This document shows positions 25,163 through 34,087 of a DNA stretch of 64,000 nt, piece after piece. This DNA is from Novosphingobium chloroacetimidivorans (GTDB lineage Bacteria > Pseudomonadota > Alphaproteobacteria > Sphingomonadales > Sphingomonadaceae), in NCBI RefSeq assembly GCF_014204535.1, contig NZ_JACHLR010000005.1:202649-266648 (forward strand), written 5' to 3'. The translations under genes were made by a program, and so were the position numbers. The notes beneath the pieces are model-generated. The model ran no database searches. It saw only the letters and a program-made list of their open reading frames with translations, and was not told the DNA's origin. Positions within the stretch are counted from its first letter, which is position 1, and the number at the start of each line of letters is the position of its first letter.

Positions 25163-25360
25163 CGCGGTTCCATTGTCAGACCGCTTTGCACGGCGGCGGC
25201 GCGTGATCGCTATCACGCTCGCCTTCCTCGGCCGGTGTGGTGCGAAGGCCCTTGGGCGCGGCCACTGGCCTGATCTCCTTGCGCCCGCCCTGTTGTAAAG
25301 GCGGCCCGCGCTGCCGCGCTCAAGCAGGGAAACTCGACAGGTCCTACTCTAACGGGCAGA

Positions 25361-26428
25361 TCAGCGGGGGCCTGTGAGGCTTTCCAAGGCCATGCGCGCG
25401 AGTAAAGGGAAGCTCTGCGCGCGACTGGCGGCCTGCGCATTGGCGGCATTTCCGCGCAGCACGCGCCCCTTGATGCCGTGGAAGATCGCGGCGAGACGGA
25501 ACAGGTTGAAGGCCACGTAGAACTCGTAGTCGGGAATACCCGCCCGTCCCGTCCGCCTGCAGTAGCTGGTGACGTAGTCCTGCTCGCTCGGGATGCCCAG
25601 CGCCTCCAGATCGGCTCCTTGCAGGCCCGGCACGATGCTGGGATCCATGCGATACATCAAGGCATGGTACGTGAAATCCGCCAGCGGGTTGCCGAGGGTG
25701 GATAGTTCCCAGTCGAGCACGGCCAGGACCCGCGGCTCGGCGGGATGGAAGATCATGTTGTCGCAGCGGCAATCGCCATGGATCACCGCCGTCTCGTCCT
25801 CGGCGGGGATCAAAGCCGGCAAGGCCTCGACCAGTGCGTCCATGTCTGGGTTGCGGCCGGCCAGCTCGTCGGACTGGTACTGCTTCGTCCAACGGCCGAT
25901 CTGGCGTGCGAAGTAGCTGCCCGGCTTGCCGAAGCCTTCCAGCCCAGCCGCGACCGGATCGATCCGGTGCAGCGCGGCCATGGTTCCGTTCATGGCGTCG
26001 AAATAGGCGGGGCGCTCCTCGCGGCTCACACCGGGGAAGGTCGCATCCCAAAAGATGCGACCTTCGACCATGTCCATCACGTAGAACCAGGTGCCGATCA
26101 CCGCCTCGTCCATGCACAGGGCATGGATGCGCGCGACGGGAAAGCCCGCGGTTCCCAGCGCCATCTGTACCCGCGCCTCGCGGTCGACGGCATGGGCACC
26201 CGGCAGCAGCACACCGGGAGGCTTGCGCCGGAGGACGTAGCTCGCAGATGGAGTGGAAAGGCGATAGGTCGGGTTGGACTGTCCGCCCTTGAATTGCTCG
26301 ACCCGCATGGGCCCTGCGAAGCCCTCGACATGCGCGGCCATCCAGCGCGCGAGAGCGGCTTCGTCGAAGCCGTAGCCTTCGCGGACAGGGACGGTGCCGG
26401 AGTTGTCGGCCGCAAGATCGGTGCTCAT
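25361..26428 (-). CDS. Phosphotransferase family protein (ACAD10-type kinase domain)
   Basis: A 355-residue aminoglycoside-phosphotransferase-fold protein. VIHGDCRCDN at 215-224 is the catalytic loop and D239 in LDWE is the metal ligand. This type pairs with acyl-CoA dehydrogenases, as in the human ACAD10/ACAD11 fusions, where the kinase phosphorylates a hydroxyacyl-CoA before elimination (recent family knowledge). That fits its place four bases after the acyl-CoA dehydrogenase gene. ATG 26428 is chosen because the frame upstream runs into that gene. Last gene of the nine-gene operon. Confidence 0.87.
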   Translation of the reverse strand: MSTDLAADNSGTVPVREGYGFDEAALARWMAAHVEGFAGPMRVEQFKGGQSNPTYRLSTPSASYVLRRKPPGVLLPGAHAVDREARVQMALGTAGFPVARIHALCMDEAVIGTWFYVMDMVEGRIFWDATFPGVSREERPAYFDAMNGTMAALHRIDPVAAGLEGFGKPGSYFARQIGRWTKQYQSDELAGRNPDMDALVEALPALIPAEDETAVIHGDCRCDNMIFHPAEPRVLAVLDWELSTLGNPLADFTYHALMYRMDPSIVPGLQGADLEALGIPSEQDYVTSYCRRTGRAGIPDYEFYVAFNLFRLAAIFHGIKGRVLRGNAANAQAASRAQSFPLLARMALESLTGPR

Positions 26429-26432
26429 CGCG

Positions 26433-27632
26433 TCAACCCGCCTTGGCGTCCTGCGCGTGCTTCCACTCGCGCTTGATCTTCTTGGCGAGCGACCACTTGT
26501 GCACCTCGGTCGGGCCGTCGTAGATCCGGAAGGCGCGGATTTCGCGGAACATCTGCTCGACGATGGTGCGCTCGGTGACTCCGGTTCCACCCATGACCTG
26601 GACGCAGTTGTCGGCGATCTTCATCAACGCCTCGCTGACCGAGACCTTCGCCATCGAGCTTTCCACCGTGCCGAGCGAACCGCTGTCCAGCACTCCCGCG
26701 CACCAGTCGATCATCAGCTCGCATTGCTGGATCAGGATGCGGTTCTCGGCGAGCATGAAGCCGACGCCCTCGTGGTCGATCAGCGTCTTCCCAAAAGCTT
26801 CGCGTCGGCAGGCATAGTCCACCGCGATTTCGTGCGCGCGGATGCAGCCGCCCAGCCAGCGCATGCAGTGCGACAGGCGCGCCGGCGACAGGCGAACCTG
26901 GGCATAGCGGAAACCTTCGCCCGGCTCGCCCAGCATCTGCGTGGCGGGAACGCGCAGGTTCTCGATCGTCAGGGTGGCGTGGCCGCCGGGCATCGAGGTG
27001 TCGATGGTGTTGGGCACCTCGTCGATGCGGATCGCCTCGTCCGGCAAGTCGACCAGGAACATGCAGGCGCCACCGCGCGTGTCGTCCTCGTCGGATGCGG
27101 CCATGACGATGCCGACCATCGCCCCTTGCGCGCCGGTGATGAAGGTCTTGCGCCCGTTGATGACCCACTGGTTGCCGTCCTTGCGGCAAGTGGTCTTCAT
27201 CATCGAAGGATCGGACCCGGCGCCGCCCCATTCGGCAGGTTCCGTCATGAAAAAGGCGGAGCGCGCCCGGCCTTCGACCAGCGGCGCGAGGAACCGCTCC
27301 TTCAGTTCGGGCGAGCCGACATGGCCGATGAGGTACATGTTGCCCTCATCCGGCGCCATCGTGTTGCAGGCGAGCGGCCCCAGCGGCGAGAGGCCGGACT
27401 TGATCAGCACGGCAGCGGTTTCGCGCTGGGTGAGGTGCGAGCCATCGGCATTGATGTGCGGCGTCAGTACGCCCGCCTCGCGAGCGAGCGCGCGCATCTC
27501 CATGACAAGTTCGTCGGTCGGGGCACCGTGATGGTCGCGGCGCGGATCGCGCTCGTACGGGACGATCGTCTGGCGCACGAACGCCTCGACCTTGGCCGCC
27601 ATGGCAGCCGCATGTGCGGAAATCTCGGTCAT
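26433..27632 (-). CDS. Acyl-CoA dehydrogenase (ACAD10/11-like)
   Basis: A 399-residue FAD-dependent acyl-CoA dehydrogenase. Characteristic segments are FFMTEPAEWGGAGSDP (FAD/substrate loop), the ACRREAFGK segment and the C-terminal MGG.GVTERTIVEQMFREIRAF block. The usual EGT near the catalytic glutamate reads YDGPTEVH, as in the ACAD10/11 group. The ATG overlaps the stop of the VOC gene (TAATG), and a kinase-like gene follows by four bases. Together they could process a 4- or 3-hydroxyacyl-CoA (inference from ACAD10/11 chemistry). Confidence 0.9.
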   Translation of the reverse strand: MTEISAHAAAMAAKVEAFVRQTIVPYERDPRRDHHGAPTDELVMEMRALAREAGVLTPHINADGSHLTQRETAAVLIKSGLSPLGPLACNTMAPDEGNMYLIGHVGSPELKERFLAPLVEGRARSAFFMTEPAEWGGAGSDPSMMKTTCRKDGNQWVINGRKTFITGAQGAMVGIVMAASDEDDTRGGACMFLVDLPDEAIRIDEVPNTIDTSMPGGHATLTIENLRVPATQMLGEPGEGFRYAQVRLSPARLSHCMRWLGGCIRAHEIAVDYACRREAFGKTLIDHEGVGFMLAENRILIQQCELMIDWCAGVLDSGSLGTVESSMAKVSVSEALMKIADNCVQVMGGTGVTERTIVEQMFREIRAFRIYDGPTEVHKWSLAKKIKREWKHAQDAKAG

Positions 27633-28189
27633 TACTGGAGCACCCGGATCGGATCGGAGCCATCCCAGTCCCGGGCAGCATCCTTCATCATCTGGAACAG
27701 GCCTTCCGAGCCCGACATCGGTTGCAAGTACTCGATGACCTGCCCGGGCCCCTGCCCCGGATCGACGTAGATCACCGCGCCGTCAGGCCCGACCTTGCCC
27801 TCGACGATGATCTCGGCCCCCACGGCGGCGCACGCCTCGCGCGCTTCGACGATGGATTCCACGAAGACGCAGACGTGGTGCAGGCGATCGCGCACCGCGT
27901 ATTCGCCGGAATAGAGCGAAGGCGCATCGCTATCGGTCTTGATCAGCTCGATCTGGATATCACCCCAGTAGCCGATCGCCATCGTAAAGACCGCGTCGGT
28001 GGGCTGGCCCTTGTACTTCATCTCGTCGAGCCGGACGTCGTTGAGCACGAAGAACGGTCCGACGCCGACCGTCTCGATCCAGTACTTCATGGTGGCGTCG
28101 AAGTCGGTGGGGAAGAAGGCGAGCTGGATCACGTCGCCCAGCCGCTTGAGCGGGCCGGGCCGGAGGGAGCCTGAAGCGTCGTTGGTCAT
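27632..28189 (-). CDS. VOC (glyoxalase/bleomycin resistance) family protein
   Basis: A 185-residue vicinal-oxygen-chelate fold protein with two beta-alpha-beta-beta-beta halves. The first half begins LGDVIQLAFFPTDFDATMKYW and the second contains HHVCVFV and ends in PGQVIEYLQP, with Glu a likely metal ligand. Members include methylmalonyl-CoA epimerases, dioxygenases and glyoxalases. Placed between the E2 gene (9 bp) and the acyl-CoA dehydrogenase gene, it could be an epimerase for a branched acyl-CoA, but no specific activity can be assigned. Confidence 0.8.
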   Translation of the reverse strand: MTNDASGSLRPGPLKRLGDVIQLAFFPTDFDATMKYWIETVGVGPFFVLNDVRLDEMKYKGQPTDAVFTMAIGYWGDIQIELIKTDSDAPSLYSGEYAVRDRLHHVCVFVESIVEAREACAAVGAEIIVEGKVGPDGAVIYVDPGQGPGQVIEYLQPMSGSEGLFQMMKDAARDWDGSDPIRVLQ

Positions 28190-28198
28190 GGCGTTTCC

Positions 28199-29632
28199 TT
28201 AGGCGAAGAGACCCGCAGGCTCTTCGATCAGCGACTTCAGGGTCTGGAGGAACTGCGCACCGGCAGCACCATCGATGGCGCGGTGATCGACAGACAGCGT
28301 GAACGAGATGCGCGTCTCGAACGCGACACCGCCCGCAGCGGTCTCGACCGGCTGCCGAAGCGCCGCACCCACCGCCAGGATCGCGCCCTGTGGCGGATTG
28401 ATGATCGCGTCGAAGTTCTCGATCCCGAACATGCCGAGGTTGGAGACGGAGAACGTGCCGCCCTCCATGTCCGTCATGCTCAGGCCCTTCCCTTGCGCCT
28501 TGTCGATCAGGCGGCGGGTTTCGGCCGCAAGCTGGTCAATCCGCATCAGGTTGGCCTGGCGCACCACCGGCGTGACCAGACCCTTCGGACTGGCCACGGC
28601 GATGGACACGTCGGCATGGGGGAAGCGATGGATCTGTTCCCCATGCACCTGCACATTCACGTCCGGATGGCGGGCGAGCGCCATGGCGCTGGCCTTGACG
28701 ATCCAGTCATTCACCGAAGCCTTGCAGCCCAGCACCAGATTGGCGGTCTTGCGCATGTCCAGCAGCGCATCGGCGCTGGCCGACATGCGCAGGTAGAAGT
28801 GCGGAAGCTCCTGCTTGGCCTGGGTGAGGCGCTGGGCGACGACCTTGCGGACGCGATCGAACGGCACGATCTCGGGCCGGTTCTCGCCCACGACGAAGGC
28901 CGTGGTTGCTGCCGCAACGCTCGGCTTGGGGACGAGCGCCAGCACATCAGCCTTCGAAATGCGGCCGCGCGGACCGGTGCCGGTCAATTCCCCCAAGGCG
29001 ATGCCGTGGAGCGAGGCCAGACGACGAGCCAGCGGCGAGGCAAAGACTTTGAAGTCCTCCACATCCAGCGCCAGCACACCCTTGTTCGCGCTGTTCGCAG
29101 GACCACGCAGCGCCTTGATCACGTCCTGATGGGTGATGCGGCCTTGCCGGCCTGATCCCTCGATCACCGCGATATCGACGCCTTCCTCTTCGGCCAGACG
29201 CAGGGCCTCGGGGCTGATCGGGCGGTTGGTCTCGATCCTCGTGCGCGGCTTCTCGGGCATCGGCGCCGGCGCGCTCTCAGCGTCTTCCTGCGCCGCCGCC
29301 TTGGCGCTGGCGGCTCCCTTGGCCAGGCCACCCTCGGCGGGCTTGAAGGAGGCCACGAAGGCGTCGATCTCGGCGTCCGAGTGGTCGCCCTCATCGAACA
29401 CCGCGAGCAGTGCACCGACCGGCTCGGCCTCGCTGCCGCCGGGCACGATGATGCGGCGCACGGTGGCGTCGTACTCGGCATCGACTTCGTTGGTGATCTT
29501 GGCGGTCTCGATCAGGCACAGGGTCTGGCCGCGCTTGAAGCTGTCGCCTTCCTTCACCGTCCAGTCGGCGATGGTTCCTTCGGTCATCTCGATGCCCCAC
29601 TTGGGCATGGTGAATGCGCGGATGCGGCTCAT
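28199..29632 (-). CDS. 2-oxoacid/acetoin dehydrogenase complex E2 component with two E3-binding domains
   Basis: A 477-residue dihydrolipoamide acyltransferase. The lipoyl domain (1-80) carries the lipoyl-lysine K45 in ETAKI. Two peripheral-subunit-binding domains follow, at about 138-175 and 198-234, each ending in the RITHQDV/RISKADV motif. The acyltransferase domain ends with H450...D454 (HRAIDG), the catalytic motif. The start is ATG 29632. One lipoyl plus two binding domains is unusual. It lies 13 bp after the E1-beta gene. No E3 (dihydrolipoamide dehydrogenase) gene is in the window, so E3 must come from elsewhere. Confidence 0.9.
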   Translation of the reverse strand: MSRIRAFTMPKWGIEMTEGTIADWTVKEGDSFKRGQTLCLIETAKITNEVDAEYDATVRRIIVPGGSEAEPVGALLAVFDEGDHSDAEIDAFVASFKPAEGGLAKGAASAKAAAQEDAESAPAPMPEKPRTRIETNRPISPEALRLAEEEGVDIAVIEGSGRQGRITHQDVIKALRGPANSANKGVLALDVEDFKVFASPLARRLASLHGIALGELTGTGPRGRISKADVLALVPKPSVAAATTAFVVGENRPEIVPFDRVRKVVAQRLTQAKQELPHFYLRMSASADALLDMRKTANLVLGCKASVNDWIVKASAMALARHPDVNVQVHGEQIHRFPHADVSIAVASPKGLVTPVVRQANLMRIDQLAAETRRLIDKAQGKGLSMTDMEGGTFSVSNLGMFGIENFDAIINPPQGAILAVGAALRQPVETAAGGVAFETRISFTLSVDHRAIDGAAGAQFLQTLKSLIEEPAGLFA

Positions 29633-29645
29633 GACAGCGGCCTCC

Positions 29646-30659
29646 TCACCGGTATTCCAGCGACTTGCGCACAGCTGCCGCGATCTTGGCGGGGCTGGGC
29701 AAGTAGGCGCTCTCAAGCTCGCGGGCGAACGGCACCGGCGTGTGCGGCGGCGTCACCATCTCGATCGGAGCCTTGAGGCTGGCGAATGCCTTCTGCGCCA
29801 CCAACGCGGAGATGTCGGTTGCCAGCGAGCAGCGCGGTGGCGCTTCGTCGACCACGACCAGCCGCCCGGTGACTTCGACCGAGTCCAGGATTGCCTCCTC
29901 GTCCAGGGGGGACGTGGTGCGCAAGTCGATCACGTCGCAACCAATGCCGTCCTGCGCCAGGTCGTCGGCAGCGGTTTCGGCATAGCTGACCATCATGCCC
30001 GACGCGACGATGGTGGCGTCCTGCCCGGCCCGCGCAAGGCGAGCATGGCCGAAGGGGATCACGAAGTCCGGATCGTCGGGCACCTCGCCGCTCATCGCGT
30101 AGAGGAACTTGTGCTCCAGGAAGACCACCGGATCGTCATCGCGGATCGCCTGGCGCAGCAAGCCGCAGGCATCGGCGGGGGTCGCCGGCATGACCACCTT
30201 GATGCCCGGCATGTTGGTGACGAACTGGCTGATCATCTGGCTGTGCTGCGCGGCCGCGTTGTAGCCTGCGCCGCAGGGCATGCGGATCACCGCCGGGCAG
30301 ATCGACTTGCCGCCGAACATGTAGCGGAACTTGGCGATCTGGTTCCACAGCTGGTCCATGCACACACCGATGAAGTCGGCGAACATGATCTCGGCCACCG
30401 GGCGCTTGCCGGCCAGCGCAAGGCCCCCCGCCGCACCCATGATCGCGCTTTCGCTGATCGGAGTGTCGATCACCCGGTCGGGCCCGAAAGCATCGTAGAA
30501 ACCCACCGAAGTCGACCAGATGCCGCCGATCGCCTCGGGACCACCCGCCGTGCCCATGCCACCGGCGACGTCCTCGCCCAGAACCACCACGCGCTCGTCG
30601 CGCTGCATCTCCTGGAAGATCGTGTTCCGGATCGCATCGCGATACATCATCTTTGCCAT
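29646..30659 (-). CDS. 2-oxoacid/acetoin dehydrogenase E1 component, beta subunit
   Basis: A 337-residue transketolase-like pyrimidine-binding subunit. It contains the GEDVAGGMGTAGG segment near the N-terminus, with the conserved Glu of the TPP site, and the ESAIMG and MVTPPHTPVP segments typical of AcoB/PdhB-type chains. It forms the alpha2beta2 decarboxylase with the gene just upstream (17 bp). Substrates of the family are pyruvate, branched-chain 2-oxoacids or acetoin; sequence alone does not decide, but separate alpha and beta genes with a short E2 favour acetoin-type or branched-chain-type complexes. Confidence 0.9.
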   Translation of the reverse strand: MAKMMYRDAIRNTIFQEMQRDERVVVLGEDVAGGMGTAGGPEAIGGIWSTSVGFYDAFGPDRVIDTPISESAIMGAAGGLALAGKRPVAEIMFADFIGVCMDQLWNQIAKFRYMFGGKSICPAVIRMPCGAGYNAAAQHSQMISQFVTNMPGIKVVMPATPADACGLLRQAIRDDDPVVFLEHKFLYAMSGEVPDDPDFVIPFGHARLARAGQDATIVASGMMVSYAETAADDLAQDGIGCDVIDLRTTSPLDEEAILDSVEVTGRLVVVDEAPPRCSLATDISALVAQKAFASLKAPIEMVTPPHTPVPFARELESAYLPSPAKIAAAVRKSLEYR

Positions 30660-30676
30660 GTGTTTCGGTCCTGCGA

Positions 30677-31666
30677 TCAGTAGCTGATGTAGACGTTGTC
30701 GAGCACGTTCTCAGGGCTCGGACGCGCCGCGGCGCGAGAGGCGGCAACCGCGTTCTCGATCTGCTGCAACGCATCGGCGTCGAGGACATCGAGATCGGCC
30801 TCGTCGAGCAGCGCGGCACCGCCCACTTTGGCGCGGAAGATCTTGATGCAGTCCCGCTCGGCGCGCAGGCGATCAAGCTCGCCCTCGCCGCGATAGCGCT
30901 GCGGATCGCCTTCGAAGTGGCCGAAGAAGCGCTCGGTATCGAACTCGACTGCCGCCGGGCCATTGCCGGGCACGCGAACGTATTCCAGCACCTCGCGGAA
31001 AGTATCGTAGACCGCGAAGAAGTCGGTGCCGTCCGCGCGCCAGACCTTCATGCCGAAGGCCTCGGCGCGGCTGGCGATGTCGCGGGTGGTGCCCACCGCG
31101 TAGTCGACGCCGGTGTGCTCGGAATAATGGTTGTTCTCGAACACGAAGATCGCCGGGGCCTTGGTGACCACCGCCAGGTTCATTGCCTCGAAGGTGGTGC
31201 CCTGGTTGCACGCCCCGTCGCCCGAGAACGCGATGGCGACCGCCAGCTTGCCCTCTGCGTCAGGCCCATCGATCTTGTTGGAGATCGCCGCGCCCACCGC
31301 GATGGGAGCGCCCGCGCCGACGATGCCGTTGGCGCCCAGCATGCCCTTATCGATGTCGGCGATGTGCATCGATCCGCCCTTGCCGTTGCACAGGCCGTCC
31401 TGGCTGCCCCAGATCTCCTTCATCATGCCCTCGACATCGCAGCCCTTGGCCAGGCAGTGGCCGTGGCCGCGATGGGTGGAGACGATCTTGTCCCGGTCGG
31501 TCAGATGCTCGCAGACGCCCACGGCGACGGCTTCCTGACCGCAGTAGAGGTGCGTGAAGCCGGCGATCTCACCGGTCTGGATCTCCTCGTGGAGCCGTTC
31601 CTCGAATTCGCGGATCAGCTTCATCTGCCGGTAAGCGCGGGTGAGCGCTTCGCGGTTCAGCTGCAT
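30677..31666 (-). CDS. 2-oxoacid/acetoin dehydrogenase E1 component, alpha subunit
   Basis: A 329-residue TPP-binding E1-alpha chain. The Mg/TPP motif is GDGACNQG at 149-156 with N179 closing it, and THRGHGHCLAKG at 64-75 and the GKGGSMH loop at 96-101 are standard. It follows the second acyl-CoA dehydrogenase gene's upstream neighbour by 46 bp and precedes E1-beta by 17 bp. It catalyses decarboxylation of a 2-oxoacid or cleavage of acetoin and passes the acyl group to the E2 lipoyl arm. Confidence 0.92.
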   Translation of the reverse strand: MQLNREALTRAYRQMKLIREFEERLHEEIQTGEIAGFTHLYCGQEAVAVGVCEHLTDRDKIVSTHRGHGHCLAKGCDVEGMMKEIWGSQDGLCNGKGGSMHIADIDKGMLGANGIVGAGAPIAVGAAISNKIDGPDAEGKLAVAIAFSGDGACNQGTTFEAMNLAVVTKAPAIFVFENNHYSEHTGVDYAVGTTRDIASRAEAFGMKVWRADGTDFFAVYDTFREVLEYVRVPGNGPAAVEFDTERFFGHFEGDPQRYRGEGELDRLRAERDCIKIFRAKVGGAALLDEADLDVLDADALQQIENAVAASRAAARPSPENVLDNVYISY

Positions 31667-31712
31667 CGGGCATTCCTCTCGTTATCGCGCCCATCGTTAT
31701 TGTGAGGGCCCC

Positions 31713-32921
31713 TCAAAGGCCCAGCACCGACTTGGCTATTATGGTGCTCTGGACTTCGTTGGTGCCACCAAAGATCGTCCACGCCCTGCTGTTGAGATAG
31801 CGCGCCGAAGCGACTTGCGCGCCCTTCGAATGCACCGGCGAGGGTGCATTGTCGCCATAGAGCGGGCGCGCGGTTTCCAGTTGGAGTCCGGCAGGGCCAT
31901 AGAGGTCCACCGCCAGCAGATCGATCTCCTGCCGCAGGTTGGACGCCAGCAGCTTGGTGAGCGAGGTTTGCGGTCCCGGCGCTCGGCCCTTGGCGACCTC
32001 GGAAACGATCTTCATCTCGATCATCTCCAGCGCGTTGACCGACAACCGGGTCAACGCGACCCGGCGCTTCCAGTCGATCTGATCGGACAGCTTGCCACCG
32101 CGACCATCGCTTTCCTGCGTTGCGGCTTCCTCGATCTGGTCGAGATCGTAGCTCAGCTTGGGCGCATGGCACGATCCGCCACGCTCGTTTTCCAGCAGGA
32201 ACTTGGCGATGGTCCAGCCCTGCCCTTCTTCGCCGACGAGGTTCTCCACCGGAACGATGACGTCTTCGAGGAAGACCTGATTGACCTCGTGATCGCCCGC
32301 CGAAGTCAGGATCGGGCGGACCGAGACGCCGGGGCTCTCTAGATCGATCAGCAGGAACGAGATGCCGGCCTGCTTCTTCACTTCGGTGTTCGTGCGCACC
32401 AGCGTGAACATGCCCGTCGCGTGATGGGCGTGCGTGGTCCAGATCTTCGATCCATTGACGACGTAGTGGTCGCCTTCGCGCACCGCGCGGGTTTTGAGGC
32501 TGGCGAGGTCCGATCCGGAACCCGGTTCGGAGAAGCCCTGGCACCAGTAGTCCTCGCCACTGAGGATGCGCGGCAGGTAGTGGTTCTTCTGCTGCTCGGT
32601 TCCGAAGTTGTAGATCACCGGAGCCAGCAGCTTGAGGCCCAGCACCGTCAGGTTCGGAGCACCGGCCAGCGCGCACTCCTTCTCGAACAGGTATCGCTGC
32701 AGCGGCGTCCAGCCGGTGCCGCCATGGGCCGCGGGCCACTGATAGCCCAGCCAGCCCTTCTCGTGCAGGACAGCGTTCCAGACCTGACCGATCTCGGGCT
32801 CGACAAAGACCGAAGGCGTTGCCGCACCGCCGGCTTTCACTTCGGCGGGCAAATGGTCGCGAAGGAACGTGCGCACCTCGTCACGGAAGGCGGCGTCCTG
32901 CGGGGAGAGTTCGATGTCCAT
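31713..32921 (-). CDS. Acyl-CoA dehydrogenase
   Basis: A 402-residue acyl-CoA dehydrogenase with the family segments QGFSEPGSGSDLASL (FAD loop) and HATGMF..., and the closing IFGGTNEVQSTIIAK. The start is ATG 32921, 6 bp after the stop of the thiolase-like gene; the frame is open upstream but runs antisense-like through that gene. It resembles the large chains that often pair with a smaller acyl-CoA dehydrogenase. The small dehydrogenase at 37198 could be its partner (inference). Confidence 0.9.
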   Translation of the reverse strand: MDIELSPQDAAFRDEVRTFLRDHLPAEVKAGGAATPSVFVEPEIGQVWNAVLHEKGWLGYQWPAAHGGTGWTPLQRYLFEKECALAGAPNLTVLGLKLLAPVIYNFGTEQQKNHYLPRILSGEDYWCQGFSEPGSGSDLASLKTRAVREGDHYVVNGSKIWTTHAHHATGMFTLVRTNTEVKKQAGISFLLIDLESPGVSVRPILTSAGDHEVNQVFLEDVIVPVENLVGEEGQGWTIAKFLLENERGGSCHAPKLSYDLDQIEEAATQESDGRGGKLSDQIDWKRRVALTRLSVNALEMIEMKIVSEVAKGRAPGPQTSLTKLLASNLRQEIDLLAVDLYGPAGLQLETARPLYGDNAPSPVHSKGAQVASARYLNSRAWTIFGGTNEVQSTIIAKSVLGL

Positions 32922-32926
32922 GGGCT

Positions 32927-34087
32927 CTAACGTTCCAGTATCGTGACGGCAGAGACGCCCGGCGCGCCGTAGACGTGGCTGTAGGCGGTCCGGGGATCGC
33001 CGGGCACCTGACGGCCGCCGCCGTGGCCGCGCAATTGCACCACGTTCTCGTAGACCTGGCGCAGGCCGGAAGCCCCGATCGGCTCCCCGCAGGCGAGACA
33101 ACCGCCGTCGGTGTTGACCGGCAGCGCGCCGCCGATCTCGGTGCGGCCCTCGGCGAGCCATTGCTCCTGCTCGCCATCGGCGCAGAAGCCGCTCTCGGCC
33201 ATGTGCATGATCTCGGCGCCGGCTTCGGTGTCCTGCAATTGCGCTACATCGATGTCGCCCGGGTCGATGCCGGACAGCCGGAATGCATCGGCAGAGGCGA
33301 TGCGCGAGGCGGTGGGGCGGGGCTTGGTGTCGTCCGCCACCACGTCCACCGAAGGCGCGAACACCTCGAAGCTGTGCGGCGGGCGGGTGCGCATCGTCGC
33401 GGCCTTCAGGCGGATCAACGGCTTGCCCAGCTCGCGCGCCTTCTTCTCGCTGGCGAGGATCAGCGCGACCCCGCCCTCGGCAGGCGAGCAGAACATGTAC
33501 TTGGTGTAAGGATCGCTAACCAAGGGCGCTTCGAGGATGTCCTCCAGCGAGACCAGCTGCCGTCGCCACGCATGCGGCGCGTGCACTGCGTTGCGGAACG
33601 CCTTCTCCGCGACCCGGGCAAGCGAGGTCTGCGAAATGCCGAACAAGCTCATGTAGCGCATGATCTTGGCGGCAAAAAATTGCGTGGTGACCATCTGACC
33701 GACTTCGCCGTACCACTCCGGCAAGTTGTATTCGGCGGGCAGCGCGTTGAAGGCGCCGCGCGGGTGCTTGTCGAAGCCGACCGCCAGGCCGATATCGAAC
33801 TCGCCCGACTTGATCGCCATCTGCGCGCTGAACAGCGCCGATCCACCCGCAGCGCAGCCGTTGCGCACGTTGATGAACTGCACTCCGGTAAGGCCCAGTC
33901 GATCGACCATCGTGTCCGGATTGCCGGCGGCATCCGAGCTGCCGTAGGCGAACTGGACCTGGGGCCAGTCGATCCCGGCATCGGCCAGCGCCTCACGCAC
34001 CGCATGGACGCCCTGATCGAGGCCTGACAGGCCATCGGTGCGCCCGAACTTGTGGATACCGATGCCGACGATGCACACGTCGCTCAT
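32927..34087 (-). CDS. Thiolase-like/lipid-transfer protein (SCP-x/Ltp type)
   Basis: A 386-residue thiolase-superfamily protein of the SCP-x/Ltp type. C78 (RNGCAAGG) is at the nucleophile position and H295 lies in the IMHMAE segment. The GHP triad of ordinary thiolases reads GEP at 334-336. Together with the overlapping DUF35 gene, this suggests either a thiolase or a retro-aldolase of the Ltp2/ChsH2 kind that cleaves a side chain (family knowledge, inference here). The ATG overlaps the DUF35 stop by ATGA. Confidence 0.85.
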   Translation of the reverse strand: MSDVCIVGIGIHKFGRTDGLSGLDQGVHAVREALADAGIDWPQVQFAYGSSDAAGNPDTMVDRLGLTGVQFINVRNGCAAGGSALFSAQMAIKSGEFDIGLAVGFDKHPRGAFNALPAEYNLPEWYGEVGQMVTTQFFAAKIMRYMSLFGISQTSLARVAEKAFRNAVHAPHAWRRQLVSLEDILEAPLVSDPYTKYMFCSPAEGGVALILASEKKARELGKPLIRLKAATMRTRPPHSFEVFAPSVDVVADDTKPRPTASRIASADAFRLSGIDPGDIDVAQLQDTEAGAEIMHMAESGFCADGEQEQWLAEGRTEIGGALPVNTDGGCLACGEPIGASGLRQVYENVVQLRGHGGGRQVPGDPRTAYSHVYGAPGVSAVTILER

